DNA of 64,000 nt, taken from contig NC_090129.1 of the NCBI RefSeq assembly GCF_040581485.1, forward strand, positions 24,372,764-24,436,763, in the 5' to 3' direction. The DNA is from Linepithema humile. Its lineage: Eukaryota; Arthropoda; Insecta; Hymenoptera; Formicidae. Made by a program: the position numbers and the translations under genes. Positions within the stretch are counted from its first letter, which is position 1; every line of letters starts with the position of its first letter. The notes under the pieces are model-generated. The model was not told where the DNA came from, did not search any database, and saw nothing but the letters and a program-made list of their open reading frames with translations. Below are positions 25,048 through 39,988 of this stretch, in pieces.

Positions 25048-27812
25048 GTGAGTGCCGCCTAGCGGTTTCCTCCTTTATCATACTTAAGAAAAAGTGTATG
25101 CATCTCTCGTATGCTTTCAACCGAATGCAACATGCATATCTAACATCTTATTGTACACGAGGGCGGGATAGCAATAAGTAATAATAAATCATGCATTTTA
25201 AGCATAATGCCTGAAATTTGTCATGTTTATAATAGAACGTTTTAAATTTTTTTTTTTTTCTCCCTATGCAACTTTACTTTTTACAGTCGTAGAGAAAGGT
25301 TCTTTTATATATCCCTTTCTTATTCAAAACAGAGGCAATATTTATGATACAGAGATTCGGAGGAATATACCTTCCGTTTCCATTTTATTTTTGAGAATGC
25401 AACGAAGTTATTACTGCGCATGATTCCGCTGCATTCTTTTAACAAGCAAACGCACAAAAACCTATTTTTTTATCCTCTCTGCTACGTACTTTGTGCGAGG
25501 CAAACTTGTGAATGGCATGCGAAATGTTTGCATGTAAACAGCACGGTTGTATTTTTTCATGCTTGCTTCTCGTGATCGACCCGCATTGGTACACCGACCA
25601 GCGTGTGTACAATACGTCAGATGTTGTCAGACCAAAGTTCCACTCAGGTAATACGCATGAGTGCTAATGGCGGCTGGATGCTTTGTGTGCTAGGATTATA
25701 AAAATTTATTTCGGCAAGTTCTCTGCACCCCGAGAAGTGTATCCGAGAAGTTGATTAATTCTGCTCATTTATAAATAACCGCATAATTGTATAATTACGT
25801 GCGGTGACAAGGTAAATTATGATTTCCATGACTAATTAATCCCAGTGCGAACGCCGTGACATCAACACTAGGTGCGTTTATACCGTGTATTTCGCTACGT
25901 CTACAATAATGTTATCACGATGCATAACGCATTTCTTTTTTTTCGCGATAAAATTTATATTTCCATAGATCTGTACGAAAGAAAGGAACAATGAAAGAGC
26001 AACGCAAATAGCAAATTTTCACGACGCGTTATTTCGGGACAATAGTGAACAATAATATATTTAATATGCAATAAATTACATTTAAATGGCATTTTGACAA
26101 TTAAAATTATGAATGAAAATTGCGCGCCGGGTTTTCTTGTTTTTCCCACTACATTAATTTTTTATCGCTGCTCTGACGACCAGCTTATAAAGAGTCATAT
26201 TAAAATCTATTTTCACGCTTCCATTCTTCTAACAGCAATCAAGGGATATTTTAACGCATTGAAACGTTTTTTTTCCCCCGACTTCTCTTCTTACACTGCT
26301 ATCGTATTGTGTGTCGCGTAAAACGTGCGAACCAAAATACTCGCTTTAGAGGCGTATTTATTGTCGGAAATATCCGGATGTACGCAACTTTATATCTTGT
26401 AGTAACGTCCGCAACGAAATTACTTAGCAGCGCAATGAAAAGCAAGCGCGGAGAAAGAAGCTCATCCAGTCGCTTTATATTCACTTCGCCTACGAACGGC
26501 TTTTTTTTATTCTGCTTTTTATTTTTTGCATAAGTTTGCTAACGTTATATCGGACCGGTATTATTAGCATCGTACTCGAGAAGTACATTTTGTGATTCTT
26601 TACTGTCTTTACTCTCATTAACGCTTTTAATTGCGCGAATCTTCTCTGTTCGATATTTAAGCAGCGACGTTTCCGTGATATAGCTCAACGCTCAATCCGC
26701 CGTGCATCAGTGACGCGACTCTGTATTTAGGCCAGTGCACTTGAATGATTTGTCTCGATATTTATAGTCAGCCGCACACATCTGCAGACGTGTTTAAATA
26801 TTTTAAATATCTCACGACAGTCTGTTGCCTCGTTCTTTCTAACTTTGTGAAAAATTATCAGAGAAAAATTTAAGAAGCTATCGCAATATTTTTTGTGAGA
26901 CGCTTACTGATTCCCGATTATCTATTTATTTACATTTATAATAAATTATCGGCATGTACAAAATTTGAAATTACGCGGCGTTTTATTATGTAATTAAATT
27001 CTCACACAGAGCGTATTTTTTTTATTGAAAATTTGTTGATGTAGCATGGACACGCCAAATAGCAGCGTTGAAAAATCAATGCAGCTGTGTAGTTTCAGCT
27101 TTAAAAGGATGTTGCGGTACTAAATTGCGATCAGTAAGTGTTTTATGAAAAACATGCGGAAGAGCCGTTTTCAGGCTTCTCTTTGCTATTATCTACTAGT
27201 ACAGAACTTTGTCGCTAAGACGAACTAACTAATGGAATAAACCGACCGATGAAACGGTCGGAAGGGCGAAACCAACTCATTAAAGCACGAGCGGAATTAG
27301 GTAGGTCGATCGGTTCAGAAGTTTGGCTTCAAAGATCGCTTGACCGGGCACAGTCCTGTAATTGGATATGCATTCACTCGAACACTTCTTGCCAACGCCT
27401 TTACTTCGTGGTCCGTTGAGTCATTTGCTGTTGCCGTCGGTTATTCACTTCAGTAGCTCTTACAAAGTGAAAAGCAACATACAAAAGTATGCATTAGAAT
27501 AGAATAAAGGAAAAGATGTAAAGGTATAGATAGGGTAAAGGAATACATAAAATGTCCATTACGCTTCTGAATGGAACATGCAAAATTCGACGTTTGATTT
27601 TGTATTCGATAATGTAAACATAAATGATATACATCATACATCAAGGTTTTTATATTTTTCCAAATCAAAATATCACGTCGGTATCTCGAATTTATTCTAT
27701 ATGATATTCTTATCTGCTTATTTATAGTTGAGCAGAAATAGGAACTCAGAGGAACACATTTGAAGATAAAAATATGATAAAGTTAAATTGGTTCAAACGC
27801 AGATTAAATGCA

Positions 27813-27860
27813 ACATATCGATAATCCATTATATTCAATTCGCTTGCAATATCGATATGT
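27813..27860. repeat. 10-bp inverted repeat, ACATATCGAT / ATCGATATGT
   Basis: The arms at 27813-27822 and 27851-27860 are perfect reverse complements around a 28-base loop in an AT-rich context. It is a small hairpin without other support. Confidence 0.6.
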
Positions 27861-29413
27861 GATACAACAATATAATACATCTTGGCTTATATGCATAGTA
27901 TTATATACATAGTATTTGTTATCTCATTGCGGCGAATATGTGGGCAGATGAGAAATTCAATCTCGGAGCAATAACGTGTTGGATATTTATATTGCCGGAC
28001 CACAATTCGAGATGCTGAAATATTAATTAACGGCAAAAAACGGTACTGTAAATGAGAAAATATAAATATAAATATAAAATATAAATAAAATAACTTTCAT
28101 AGATTACATTTTAACTTATACATTCAATTTATGAAGGAGAAAATAGTCGTGTTGCTAAAAATATTTTTCTTTAGTTGATCGAAAAGTTTTTACAGTCTTT
28201 TTAGATTAATATTCATAACTTAATTTTACAATTAGTAGTAAATAATATTATAAATATTTGTCTCTATCAAATTGTTACTAACCTGTATATTCAATTTTAA
28301 AAGAGCTCGTAGTACATTATTTAAGTTTTATCAAAATAAATTATATTATAGAGAAATATAGGGAGGAAAATAATTAATGTAATGTGATATTATTTTGTAT
28401 TCATCAAACATTCATTAATTTTTAAATATGACGTTGTCAAAGCAACATTATTTTAATATTTAGAAAATTAAAATTTGTTCATTATTTACAAATTATTTTT
28501 ATAATTTTATTAATATTGTTGGATGATTGTTGCAAAATTGCAGAATTAAAACGGTTATAAATGTATATTACCTGACCGCAGATGCGAAGCGCGCGGTCTT
28601 CTCGCACGAAACGAAAAAAAGAAAAAACTCACCGTGCTCCCCTCGAATTTTCGAAGGATTATTCCGGGTTCCGGTTACGCCGCACGGTCGATGGCTGTAA
28701 TGAGTTCGTCGACGAGGCGTATATAACGCAATGCGCTAAGAGACCCTCATCTCTGTCATTGTCTCCGTGTGGAGACGCCAGCGCGTAATGACTGCGCCGT
28801 GTGCGCCGTTTTGACGCCAGCTTATCGAAATTGCATTATCGCCGAGCGAAATGAAGCCGTGCACATGAACCGATCGATTAGAGAAAAAAATAGCATTTTC
28901 ATTGATGCATAATGTTAATTTTAACGTCACTCTCGATATTTTAGACTTCATTATACTTTGTTCCAGTTGTTTTTATACTTAAAATTTTAAATATATTCAT
29001 ATACATTAAAATAAAATTTGTTAAGAAAACGTCTTCAAATGTGTCCGATGTCTCATTTTCGTAAATTTCCGTCAGTTTAATTTGGAATTTGGAATTACTG
29101 GAGCGTGCAAAGCCATCTATGATTACAAATTGTGCGAATCAACTGTCGACTTGCGGTTGTGACAAGTTTCTCATCAGTGTTAATCAGTACAAATTCGAAT
29201 GAAAGAAAATAATTTTGATAAAGTTAATCTAGTGTCGCGAGGATGGCTTAAGGCTGTCTGTCGTAGATTACCTACAAGAGAACGAAATTTACTCGAAATA
29301 TATTACAAGGACTCCTCACTAACCTCATCGTCCTCGATCAAGACACACGCGTCCTTCTCCCTCATTCTCGAGGGAACCCTGGTCACGTGTAAACGCAATC
29401 AGACGACGGGGAG

Positions 29414-29438
29414 ATATGTATATATATATACATATGGT

Positions 29439-29491
<53 letters not shown>

Positions 29492-29517
29492 TATATAAAA
29501 TATATATGTATATAAAA
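29414..29517. repeat. TA-rich microsatellite, about 100 bp
   Basis: This is interrupted (TA)n with TATAAAATA interruptions. It creates a spurious minus-strand open frame full of alternating Tyr and Ile, which is not a gene. Confidence 0.95.
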
Positions 29518-29762
29518 TACTCGGCGCGCAGTTCGTTCGTTTGGCATTCCCATCAGCCTGTATAAATGGTAAGATGAAGCCGCTATAAGACGAACAATGA
29601 GTGATAAGGTTGGCGGGAATGAAGGGAAAAGATAAATATGCTATATTGAAGTCCATTAAGCGAAATCTCGCTAGACACGCTACATAAATAGAAGCATAAA
29701 AGAATCTGGATAAATTCAATTCCTAAATGTATACAGCCACATCAGCTTCGAATAACAATACT

Positions 29763-29810
29763 CAATGTAGACAATATCCAATGTAGACAATATCCAATCT
29801 AGACAATAAA
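29763..29810 (+). repeat. 16-bp tandem repeat, three units
   Basis: The unit CAATGTAGACAATATC occurs at 29763-29778 and 29779-29794, followed by a diverged third copy, CAATCTAGACAATAAA, at 29795-29810. It is a short minisatellite in intron 2. Confidence 0.9.
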
Positions 29811-31382
29811 GCAATACTTAGTCGCACTAAAGCACTAGAAATAATTCACGAGATTGAATAATTAGCGGTACACGAAATTTTCATTTTGCAGCTCAAAAGC
29901 AGCTAAACCGACCCGCTCTTCTTGTCTATTGATCTTTTTTATTATTGTGCAAATTTTAACTTAGAAGTTTCCAACAATGGTTTTATTAATTATAATCAAA
30001 TATTCATGAAATAAGTTACAACAATTTGTCTTTCAGTGGGCTAAATCAAGATACGAGAATAATTTTCCTTTGTTAATATATTTTACGTTTCACTCGAGAA
30101 ATAGAACGAATCAATTAAATTCGAACACAATAGGAAGGTTAATTTGCAACCTTCATCTGTCCGGCGCTACAATACGAGCGTTCACCAAATTTCAGTTTCG
30201 CGAGATTCCACTGGAATCGACCGATTACGCGGAGGGCTCTGCGCCGCAAGGCCCTTGAATGGAACACGCATCCCCATTGGTGCATATAATTCAGGCTTCT
30301 AATTAAAAGCGCTCACACCTGCCCTTCCCGCTGCTTCCATCCCGCAACCGTGTAATTTCCCAGCCGCGTATACGCGGAAGCACAATGTTCGTTATTCGAG
30401 TTTTGAATTGCAACCTCGTTCGAGAACAAAAGAAATCGTGACTTTATGACGGCGGGCTTTATACGTTCCTGGAAACTATCACCGGTGCAGCAATGTCGAC
30501 ATAGCTTGCCACCGAAAGCAATATCCCACGCATTCCCGAACCTTATCCAATTCTATAAGGCCACCAATCTCTTTCGCTTTCTCGATCTCTCTTACATAGT
30601 TTGTCTGCTCTCCTGAAGGGAATTTTGTTTTGCACTTTCGTGATCAATGAATAAATAAACTATTCGATGATTAGTTTCATACAAATGTTTCTCTTGACAT
30701 TTTTTACGTGTAATATACACGACAACTCGTGTTAATATATCATTACGTGTACCTGATTTAATATTAAAACACCACAACTCGATCTAAGGTCACTCAAAAG
30801 GTCTCGTTTATTCTTGCATAAATTTTTATTGACATTAGCTATAATCTTTAATATGCAATAGACGCACTTTTATATAAAAAACAACTGTAAATCGATTTTT
30901 TGTCTAAGATATTACGTTCTCATTTATAAAGCTCAGATATAAAGAGTATTTCGTTTTAAAAGCAAAATGTGAAAATAGGAGTCAGTCGCGCTTAGTTCTA
31001 TCGGTGGTGGCATATTAAAAACGTACCGCGTTTTATGCATTTTATACGATAGCCTCTATTTATCGGCGTTCGAACTTCCGTCGTGGTCAGTTTTTCCTTT
31101 GATCAAGATTTCGCCGGGGTCTTTCTACTCGCCGTCTACGCAAAAAGGGTTGAAATAGCGATCGTCCATGGGGAAAAGGTTGCGCATCGCGTCGGTGGGG
31201 TGGAATATCGGACGCGCCGGATGTGCACCGACCGAGATTAAAGGTGAAAGGGGACGTCGAACTATCTGAGGGAAAAAAAATCTCAGATAAAGTTAACGCC
31301 ATCCGATGGGCGTGCGCGATATGTGAGCGATGAAAAACTTGTGAACCTGACTTTACGTTTGACGGAGTAATCTCTATCTCTT

Positions 31383-31393
31383 CCCCCCCCCCC
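31383..31393 (+). repeat. C11 homopolymer
   Basis: Eleven consecutive C inside a pyrimidine-rich block (31376-31415). On the minus strand it is a poly-G and poly-purine tract. Confidence 0.85.
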
Positions 31394-34300
31394 TTCCTCT
31401 TCCACCCTCTCTCCAGTAGCAAGTCAGTTCCAGTGTCGATCGTAATTGACGACACGTTTCACTTGGTCGGCTTTGCTAACTTTATTGAAGGCACCGCGGA
31501 TTCTGTCACGGCACTAATTAAAGGTAATGATCAGATACCTTCGTATCCCCAAAGACATGGCTGTATCCTCGCTTGATCAGAACCGAATTAAACTTCGTTA
31601 CATGTGCCTGCATATATTATATTACGCAAGAAAACGAAGAGAAAAGCAGCGCTTTGTAGAACAAATGTATTGGATGATCAATATTTTTTTTTGGATGGAC
31701 GTTTTAATGGAAATTAAATTTAAAATCTCGAGCGCTCTTTTATGTTAAAAGAAAAGAAAGGGACAAACAAACACTTCACGAACGTTGTAAAAGTACATAA
31801 GTCAAACGAATATACAGAATGTACTAAGACTTTGTGAAAAGAATTCGAAGATGCATTGGAAGAACTCCTGGCGAGAAGATTATATAAATCGTGCTCCAAC
31901 ATCGAAGAGGAAAATCTCTGCTGGAACTTTTCTGCGTCTTACTTTCTTCAGAACGCCGTCTAAATTTGACACGTTCGATTCCAACTTGCCGGCTCAGGTG
32001 GAACAAAATATTCGCAAAGTTCTGGGCGCGGACAAGCGGCACGTCTCGTAATCTTTCGCGGTCGATTAGATCGGCGAATTTAATAATTGAGCTTCTCTTC
32101 GTCTGAGCGCCTGTACTTAACGATATCGAGCGAGAAACTGTTCGATATTAAAAATTAAGCCAAGTTAACCTGCTATCGCTATAAGCGGATCGGATTCTTT
32201 CATGCACTTTCGTAACTAAGATCGGAAATGCAAATTGCATCTCAAATCCTATTAAACGATAAGAAAATCAATAAATGCAGAACCGTGGAAACATTTTAAT
32301 AACCGCAAGGACGATTCATATATGGAAATAATAATTATTCAAGTTTTAACCAAAGATATTAGATGAATATGTTGAAAATTATTCCATTTCGTTAATAAAA
32401 TAAGCTGAAAAATTTTATCTATTTTATACAAGTACTTTAATACGTATAATAAAACACGTAATTTTTTATGTAATTTAGAATTTTATTTAATTTAACAAAA
32501 TTGTGTTTATCTTCTCGCACGAAAGCAGCTTTCGTGTGTGAATTGTATTAAAACGCGTGAGCGTATATTAAAACTCATGAATTAATGTAGAGCCATTTGA
32601 CCGCAGTTAAATTTGCGCTTAATTGCATAATATAATGACTTTTCCGCTTTATAATCAAGTTATTGTTGATTATTAGTGAATATTCAGCGACATTGACATT
32701 GTTAATGACCATTTACGATCGAAATTCAGTAGTACAACATAAATGCAGTGTAACAAACAGATATTGTGGTGTCGTTTGGTAAATGTGATGTCACGCTTTA
32801 GTGACAGTGACGAAGAAACCGTCAGAATTGTGCTGTGCCGACACAGACAAATGAGGATCAGTGCATATTTCGTCGTCGGTAAAGATAAGAAACGGCACGT
32901 TTCGCACGTTAGGCTGCAGCCATTCCCGTACATTAGCCAGCAAACAATGATAGAACTTAGTGCTGAAATTGGATGGCTTTAATCGAGTGGAATGTCTGGG
33001 GACAATCTTAAGTTATCGTGTTTCGCTGTTCCCTTGACGTAACTAATTAAGTGAATCGTGTTAGCTTACTGTAGGATGGCGCGCCTCTTGTTTCTCTAAC
33101 GCGTAATCTGGAAAATTTTTAATTTTCAAAGTTATTCTTTTACATTTATAAAAGAAAAAAGCGAGAGAATGGTCTACTTTTTTCGTCACGTTACTATGTT
33201 TATATACAATTAACATTTGCTATAAAAATAAAGTGTTGAAATATTTAAATTAAATAATGTTTTGAATGAAAAAGGGAGAAGGAGAGATTGAATAAATACA
33301 ACGATAATTTTTGTTAAGATCACAATAAGATTAAGGAAAGTAGGTTACCGTGACTCGTTAAATATCGTTTGCAAGCCCGCATTGGCAAGCTGTACAGTAA
33401 GAATATAATACGGCGTCAGGTAGAACAAAATCGCTTAAGTAAAAGTTACACAGCTTGATGAGAGCTTTCAGGGCACGCGGAACTTTACTCTCCTTTCTAT
33501 ATTTACATTTTTAACTTGCCGGCCCACCCTCGTGGACTGTGCGCCGCGGCCTTTTAACTCTGACTCCGACTAACAAAGATAAAGATTCTCTCGAACCGTC
33601 AAAATGGGATAAAATTTACTTTTATCCTCGGCTCTTTCCTCTTTCACCGCAACTAATTTCTTTAATATTTTCTGCTACAAAATTTATTTCATAGAGGATT
33701 TATTCCCAAAAATTATAATTTCTTACAACATAACTCGAAAAAGATATTTAATTTTTATAATATGGCTTTAAAAGATCGTAAATTGTTTTTTTTATGTTGT
33801 ACTTTGATAGTACGTTTTTGTTACTATCAAAAAAATATTTACAGTAAAACGACACAAGTCGTAGTTTCGATAGTTTTAATTATGATAAACATTAATGACA
33901 AGATACAGAAATATAATATGGTTATATATAGTTAATATAAAATTTAAAATATAAATGTGATATATATATTTTTTATTTTATTTGAGAAATATATAAGCCA
34001 TAAAATAATTTTATTATTAAAATTTGAGAATATATTATAAATTTTTTAAATTAACATTTTATCAATTTTATAAATTTTAATAATTGCAGGCGTAACAAAT
34101 ATCTCATATTTTTATTTTCTTTATATTTTTCTGTCGAAACCAATTTTTTTCGCGAAATACGAACGCGCAAATATGATTTTAGGTATTCAATGTGGCACAC
34201 AGTTCGATAATGACATGTGACTTACATTTCCGAATGATGTAACAGAGAAATCGTCAATAGCAAAGTGAATGTCAATCATTTAATAAAGTCATGCATAGTA

Positions 34301-35405
34301 CTTCGTAAGTTTCGAAACTGTTCTCTCATCTTCAAACTAGGTGAAGAGCTGTCGATGTAAAAGCAATTATCGAACATCTGTCACGGCATCAATACTTCCC
34401 GGGCGGCTACTTTGAAATGAGACTTTTAAGTTTGCAAAGCAAAATTGTTGATTCTCTTATCGAATTTTTATCACTGATAAACTTTGGAAACTAATTTCAA
34501 AAATAAAATTTGTCCGAAATTTTAGCAACATGTTTTACTGACACAATGAGATCTTTGATCGTATCTACTATTCATATAATACTAACTAGGGGCTGCTTCT
34601 ATAATCTCAGGTAACGAGCGAGGATGAGTAAACGCTCTTTGTATCACTAAGCCTGTTTTCCACTCGGTTTTTATTACTATTACTATACTTATTGTTAGTC
34701 AAGTATATATCATAAATATAATATATGTTTATTATATCTTCAGTAAAAAGATGTCAGTTACAGTTGTTTTTTTTAGAAATCGTAAATAAAAAAGGAGAGG
34801 AATTAATACAAAGTCAGACGAGCTTTAGTTATTATATTAATGTAAAAATTGATGAAGTGATTAATTACAGTTGTAATTTTAATCAAAATCTGATTTTAGA
34901 AAAAGTTTTTTCTCGCAGTTAGAATATTGAACGTCGATATGTGAGTGTTTCGAATGAAAGAGTCATAAGTACGCTTAAAGATTGATTATGAAGAAAGAGG
35001 AATATCTTACACTTGATCTCACAAACGCGATGTGCTTTGCCGGTAGCTTCTGCGCAAACGTTGGGTCACGATTAATAGCTTGCTGTTAGTGATTGATGTT
35101 GACATTAGGACCCAGAACTGGGAGCGATATGACTATTTCGTTAGGGGTCGCCAATGATCGATTCAAAGTCAATATACTAACATCACGGTGGACCACAGGG
35201 TGTTGATTGATTGGCAACCGTCCCTTGGAATTTTAGTTGACTCGTACGGTGACAGAAATCGTGCTCCCATTTTACGAGCTTAACGCGGCACGATACTTTA
35301 TTGCCTCTAAGCGTCGTTGTCTGTCCCGTTTTAGTAGCGGATTTACACTTGCGTTTTCTATCACGATTTACGAGACGTGTATTTCATTACTTCAAAATGA
35401 ATTGT

Positions 35406-35409
<4 letters not shown>

Positions 35410-35437
<28 letters not shown>
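35410..35437 (+). repeat. (CT)n microsatellite
   Basis: Fourteen CT dinucleotides in a row, followed by T5. On the minus strand this is a GA repeat, a possible GAGA-factor-type site, though such repeats are common by chance. Confidence 0.95.
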
Positions 35438-35441
<4 letters not shown>

Positions 35442-38400
35442 CTGAGACGGCGATTAAAATTAATTAAACTGTACACGTATGTATCGGTTGTTAAATAAAA
35501 TGAGGTTTTATGAAGCAAAATATTAATTGGAAAAAGAACTCGTCTGCCATAAATCGGCAAAGTGATTAATATATACATTTAAAAAATTAAATTTTATAAT
35601 GTTAATATTTTCTTTTTAAAAAACTAAAAGTCTTACCAACAAATAAGTTTTACTTGCAACTAGAAGAAGGGTAAGGGCGTTCGTATTATTAATTTTTCTT
35701 TAATAAGTTGTCTTTTTCTTCTAGAGAAAAACATGATAAATGTTGATGTCATACTTTGCCTGCATATATCAGATCACGACCTCGAAATTGCACATAGCAC
35801 GTGATATATGTAGGTATATTACGACATCAGTTGTAAAGCGTTCAGTCTTCGCGACATGTGAACAGGTGGCAGAGTAGACGAGTCGCATGTTTCTTTCGGT
35901 CACAGTGCACGTAGCTCGCGCGACTCGTAGATGTGCAATGCGAGTAATAATTTCGCCGCGGCAGAAAGGTAGTTTTCGGGCAATGCGTTAACAAAAGTGC
36001 ATAACGTTTTTACGACAGTACAAAAGAGAAATTATTTTGCCGCGGAATAAAAATGTTTACACGGTGAAAGGCAACAGCATTCATCCCTATTTTGTCCCCG
36101 ATAACTTTTCGAATTTGTCACGTTTCGTTCACTGGTGCGTACGCTCGTTGCAGAATTCTACGTAAATTTCTTTTTTTTTTTTATGATAGACACATGTTTA
36201 TCGCGCGCGCTGCGCGAGTGTGGAATATCTAATTTTGCGTACAGAGCGAAATTACGCTTTGCTTATACGAGAGATCGTTTACAACTGAGATAATTGAATA
36301 TCGTTTTTATGTTTTGGCATGCACATGATTCGCGCTCGCAGTTTTATTCTAATATACTTTTACAATTTGATGCACGCTGCTTCGGCGCCGTTGTAATAAA
36401 AAAATTAATTCTTGGTAATACTGTCGTCCTTCCCATATATGCAGATTACATTTAACGTTGTAATATCGCAATATGTTTTGCAATATCGATTAATGTTGTT
36501 GCCGTTGGAAATTTCAATTTTAAATCGCCTTTTTTTGCAATAAAGATTATTTCTAGTGACAAATTATGAATGGTTTTTCCATACCGTTAATTAGAAAAAG
36601 TAATTTGATTTTTAATGCAATAATAGTACTTCGTTAATAAGAGCCGAAAAACGTTAAATTGCAAATGTACACACCGTTTTTACGCGCATTACATATTTTA
36701 TGAAGAATAAAATATAAAACGCGCGGTATTGAAATTAAACTTTCATGGACGATCGATTGCCATCTCGAGCAATGCTCGATTTCGTTCCGATGCTCCTATA
36801 ATTTAACGAAATGCTTAAAATTAGTTGACTAAGTCTCTTCTCGCTCTTTCGGGCAATTTTTTTCACTTCGCTTAAGCATACGAATACGTTCATTATTGAA
36901 ATTGTTTCAATTATTACACTTCATAAAATTTATTAAATCGTTTTATTATATTGCAGCTTTAATTTGCAGATAAATGTTATTTTAATATTAATTAAAATTG
37001 TGTGTAAAATTGTGTGCCGCGTACAAAAATGCATAACACTTTTAAACTGAAATTTTAACGAAGAATCGAGCAAGAATTGTTTTTAATAACTGAAAATGAA
37101 TTATGAATATTTAAAGAGCAAAGTTTATTATAAATGTTTTACTAAAATATCTTTATAGCTGTTAATTCCAAATTTACAGTTTAACGTTTTTGTTTTTTTT
37201 ATATACGCTTATATGCAGATAATCACTTGGTACAGACTGATTGTACGTATCGTTACTTGTTTCATGACGCAAACAAGGTTACATAACTCTATATTTAAAG
37301 ACTCACGTCAGCTGTTATCACACAGCTATTATTTGACCAACTGAGTAAATTCATCAAGAGGTGAAAAAGATAAAGTGCAGTGTAATAATTAGATACAATG
37401 CTTATATTTTGTTCGCGAAATATTTTTTATAAGACAAAGAAATGTATTAGAAAAATCAATTATTCCATAAAAACTGTAAAGTAATTAAAAAAGTAATACG
37501 AGCAACAATTGCGTACGTCTATAAAAAATGGTCTCCAAAAATTCTCGTTTTGTTCTGATTTTTGTTTTACTTATTTTTTTTCGCCATAATACTTTATAGC
37601 ATTATGTCAATTTAAATTACATATACTCTGAAAATTTTGTGACTAGATGCGATTTGTTCGTAAATAGCAAAACTTGCACGACGGTATAGCAGTGAAATTC
37701 CGCGACGTCGTCGGCTAATTGTAAGCATTCCCAAGTCACTAATTAGAAAACTAGGAACTGCGAACGTTATCTCGCACGGGAGAGATAGCAAGCTTGGCGG
37801 AACAACGCGGCTGGAAGAACTAGAACCATATTGTTTGAATTATGATGTAAATAACTCGAAGCTAAGACATTACTAAGCCCCGTGGAGAAACTTCTCTCAA
37901 TGAACATACTAATTTCGTATTATTTTATATACGGTATATTATTAACGTGGATACACTGAAAATATTTTAATAGCAGCGTATAAAACAGATCTAATTTATT
38001 GTGTCTGGTTTTAGATTAAACAGTTTCAACAAAACACAATGATACAATTCTAAAATATAACTAATTACACAGACGCTTTAACACATGTGGCTTTAACAAG
38101 CGTGTCTCAGCATTATAATATGCTGATTCTTTCTTGGGTTTCATTATGTCAGCAAAAACTGTTTCACGAGACCCGTCGTGTCCGAGCAATTCATCATCTT
38201 CAAGTCTGCTTGGATAAGTAGTTCTGTAACGAAGTGTATCATACGCTACAGTAAGGTAATATAACAAGTTACTTTAAAGATCTCTTAATTCTTTAGATTA
38301 TATTTTACAATTAATTTTCTGGATTTACATCAGTATTTAGAAGCAGTATAGTATTCGAAAAGATCAACTAATGAATTTTCTCTTGGCCCATTTATTATAA

Positions 38401-39192
38401 ATTTGTAGGATTTCCGAAAATCTATATATGCAGAATTTACGACGTATTTTGAATAAATCGCGTAATCGCATCGCTAAATTGGTACGATTTTTATTTATTT
38501 TTCGAAAATTTTTTTTGGTACTCGACAACAAAGACACGGACTATTTCGTCTGTATATTTTATTCCGCTTCCGCATTTCCATTTCTCATTGGCATTCAGAA
38601 ATGCTAGGCGATTCTTTCCTGAAAAATAACCCGCGCGAAAGTAAATCAGGATCCGGAAGACCGTGAAGCGTTCCACGAGTACAATGTGCCATTTAAGTTC
38701 CGCGATCCGTGGAGAGACACAAGGTGAACGACTTATCGCGAGTTCCTGAGAATTTTTCTTCTCGTGTCGCAAATTCCATTCGATAAGTGCGAAAAAAATC
38801 AATGTTAACGACGTTGGAGTGACTCCATTCCTTAAATTGCAGTCTTTGCGAAAATGATGAAACTCCCGGCGACGAGAGCTGTGCTGAACAGCTTTCATAT
38901 CGCTTCACTCGGTGGAGAGTATTAGGGATGTTATAATGTAATCAATCATTCGCGCTGTGGAAGTTGTTGGAAAAACATATCGTTATGCATATCGGATCGC
39001 GTTTATTTACCAAAAGTTAATGAAATATCACATGATGGCTATTATATTTTTAATTATTAGCGAATTGATTGTAGTTTAATGAATATTGCGTTTGATGCAT
39101 ATTTATTTTGTGAGCTCGTTGATAAATAATAAATTATAATTAAACCATGGTTTAGTAATATAAACGAATTTGTAAATCGTTGCGAAATTCTA

Positions 39193-39208
39193 TATCATCT
39201 AGATGATA
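39193..39208. repeat. 16-bp perfect palindrome
   Basis: TATCATCTAGATGATA is its own reverse complement. It could be a dimeric binding site; chance occurrence is plausible in 15 kb of intron. Confidence 0.7.
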
Positions 39209-39988
39209 GGTTCGCAAAATTGCAATTTTAATTGTACTTTGAAACCGCTGTAAACGAGAACGATTTTCATGTGATAGATTCATTTAAATTATAACCGCAG
39301 AATACTGTCATATTGTGTGATGTTTGCTGACTTCATCATGTATTATGGATGTAACATATAGTATATTTCTCTCTATCAGACAGACATAGTTGTACGTCAC
39401 TTGAATCTCGCATCAATTACTAGAGAAATAATATTGCGTTTGTGGTGCAAGATTGATCGTACTTCATGTTGTAAATAACACAGCCACTAATCGACATTGT
39501 CTCATTCATTTCTCTTGGTAAACCTCTGTTGTACAATAATTATCTAATTCGTGTCTCGTATATTTTGTACAAAATTTCCAAACTGTAAAGTTTATCGATA
39601 AAAATTAGTTTAAAATATTATCCGATGGTACGTCGCAATATTCTATTTTTTATAAATTTTTTTTTTAAATCTACCGCTGTAAAATTGCTACGTAATTCAC
39701 ATAAATTTTATTTTGATGCTTTTATTCACGACTCTCCGTTGAAATATCTATATAATTTTGACGAGTTTAAGATTCGATGCTTTACGCAAATAATCTCATT
39801 TTCTTCATAACAATGGAAACGCGAAAACTGAGATGAGATTCGCTTTTCCTTCGCGGCATCGAGAATTGAATTCATCAAAATTATAATACTTCCAATACTC
39901 GCTCGAATGCAAGGCTTCTGTAATTGTGAACTTTTAATTCTCCTTCCCCATGCGTCTCTCTGAATTCGTTTATTTCTCGCGTGCACAG

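Larger units (their letters stand above)
25048..39988 (+). other. Intron of about 14.9 kb (phase 1) in the eva-1-like gene
   Basis: The intron is bounded by the donor GTGAGTG at 25048 and the acceptor CGCGTGCACAG ending at 39988. It is mostly AT-rich non-coding DNA. It contains the TA microsatellite near 29.4-29.5 kb, a three-unit 16-bp tandem repeat at 29763-29810, a C11 run at 31383-31393, a CT microsatellite at 35410-35437 and a 16-bp palindrome at 39193-39208. I saw no further exon. The phases of exons 2 and 3 join directly, but a skipped phase-symmetric cassette exon cannot be excluded. Confidence 0.75.

Noticed and set aside
29399..29719. 106-codon minus-strand frame with repeated Tyr-Ile
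   Set aside because: Produced by the TA microsatellite.
31087..31455. 122-codon minus-strand frame in intron 2
   Set aside because: It crosses the C11/pyrimidine block and is Arg/Ser/Pro low complexity; no family recognised.
38491..38898. 135-codon minus-strand frame before exon 3
   Set aside because: No motif, and a second frame overlaps on the same strand; chance length in a locally GC-richer patch.
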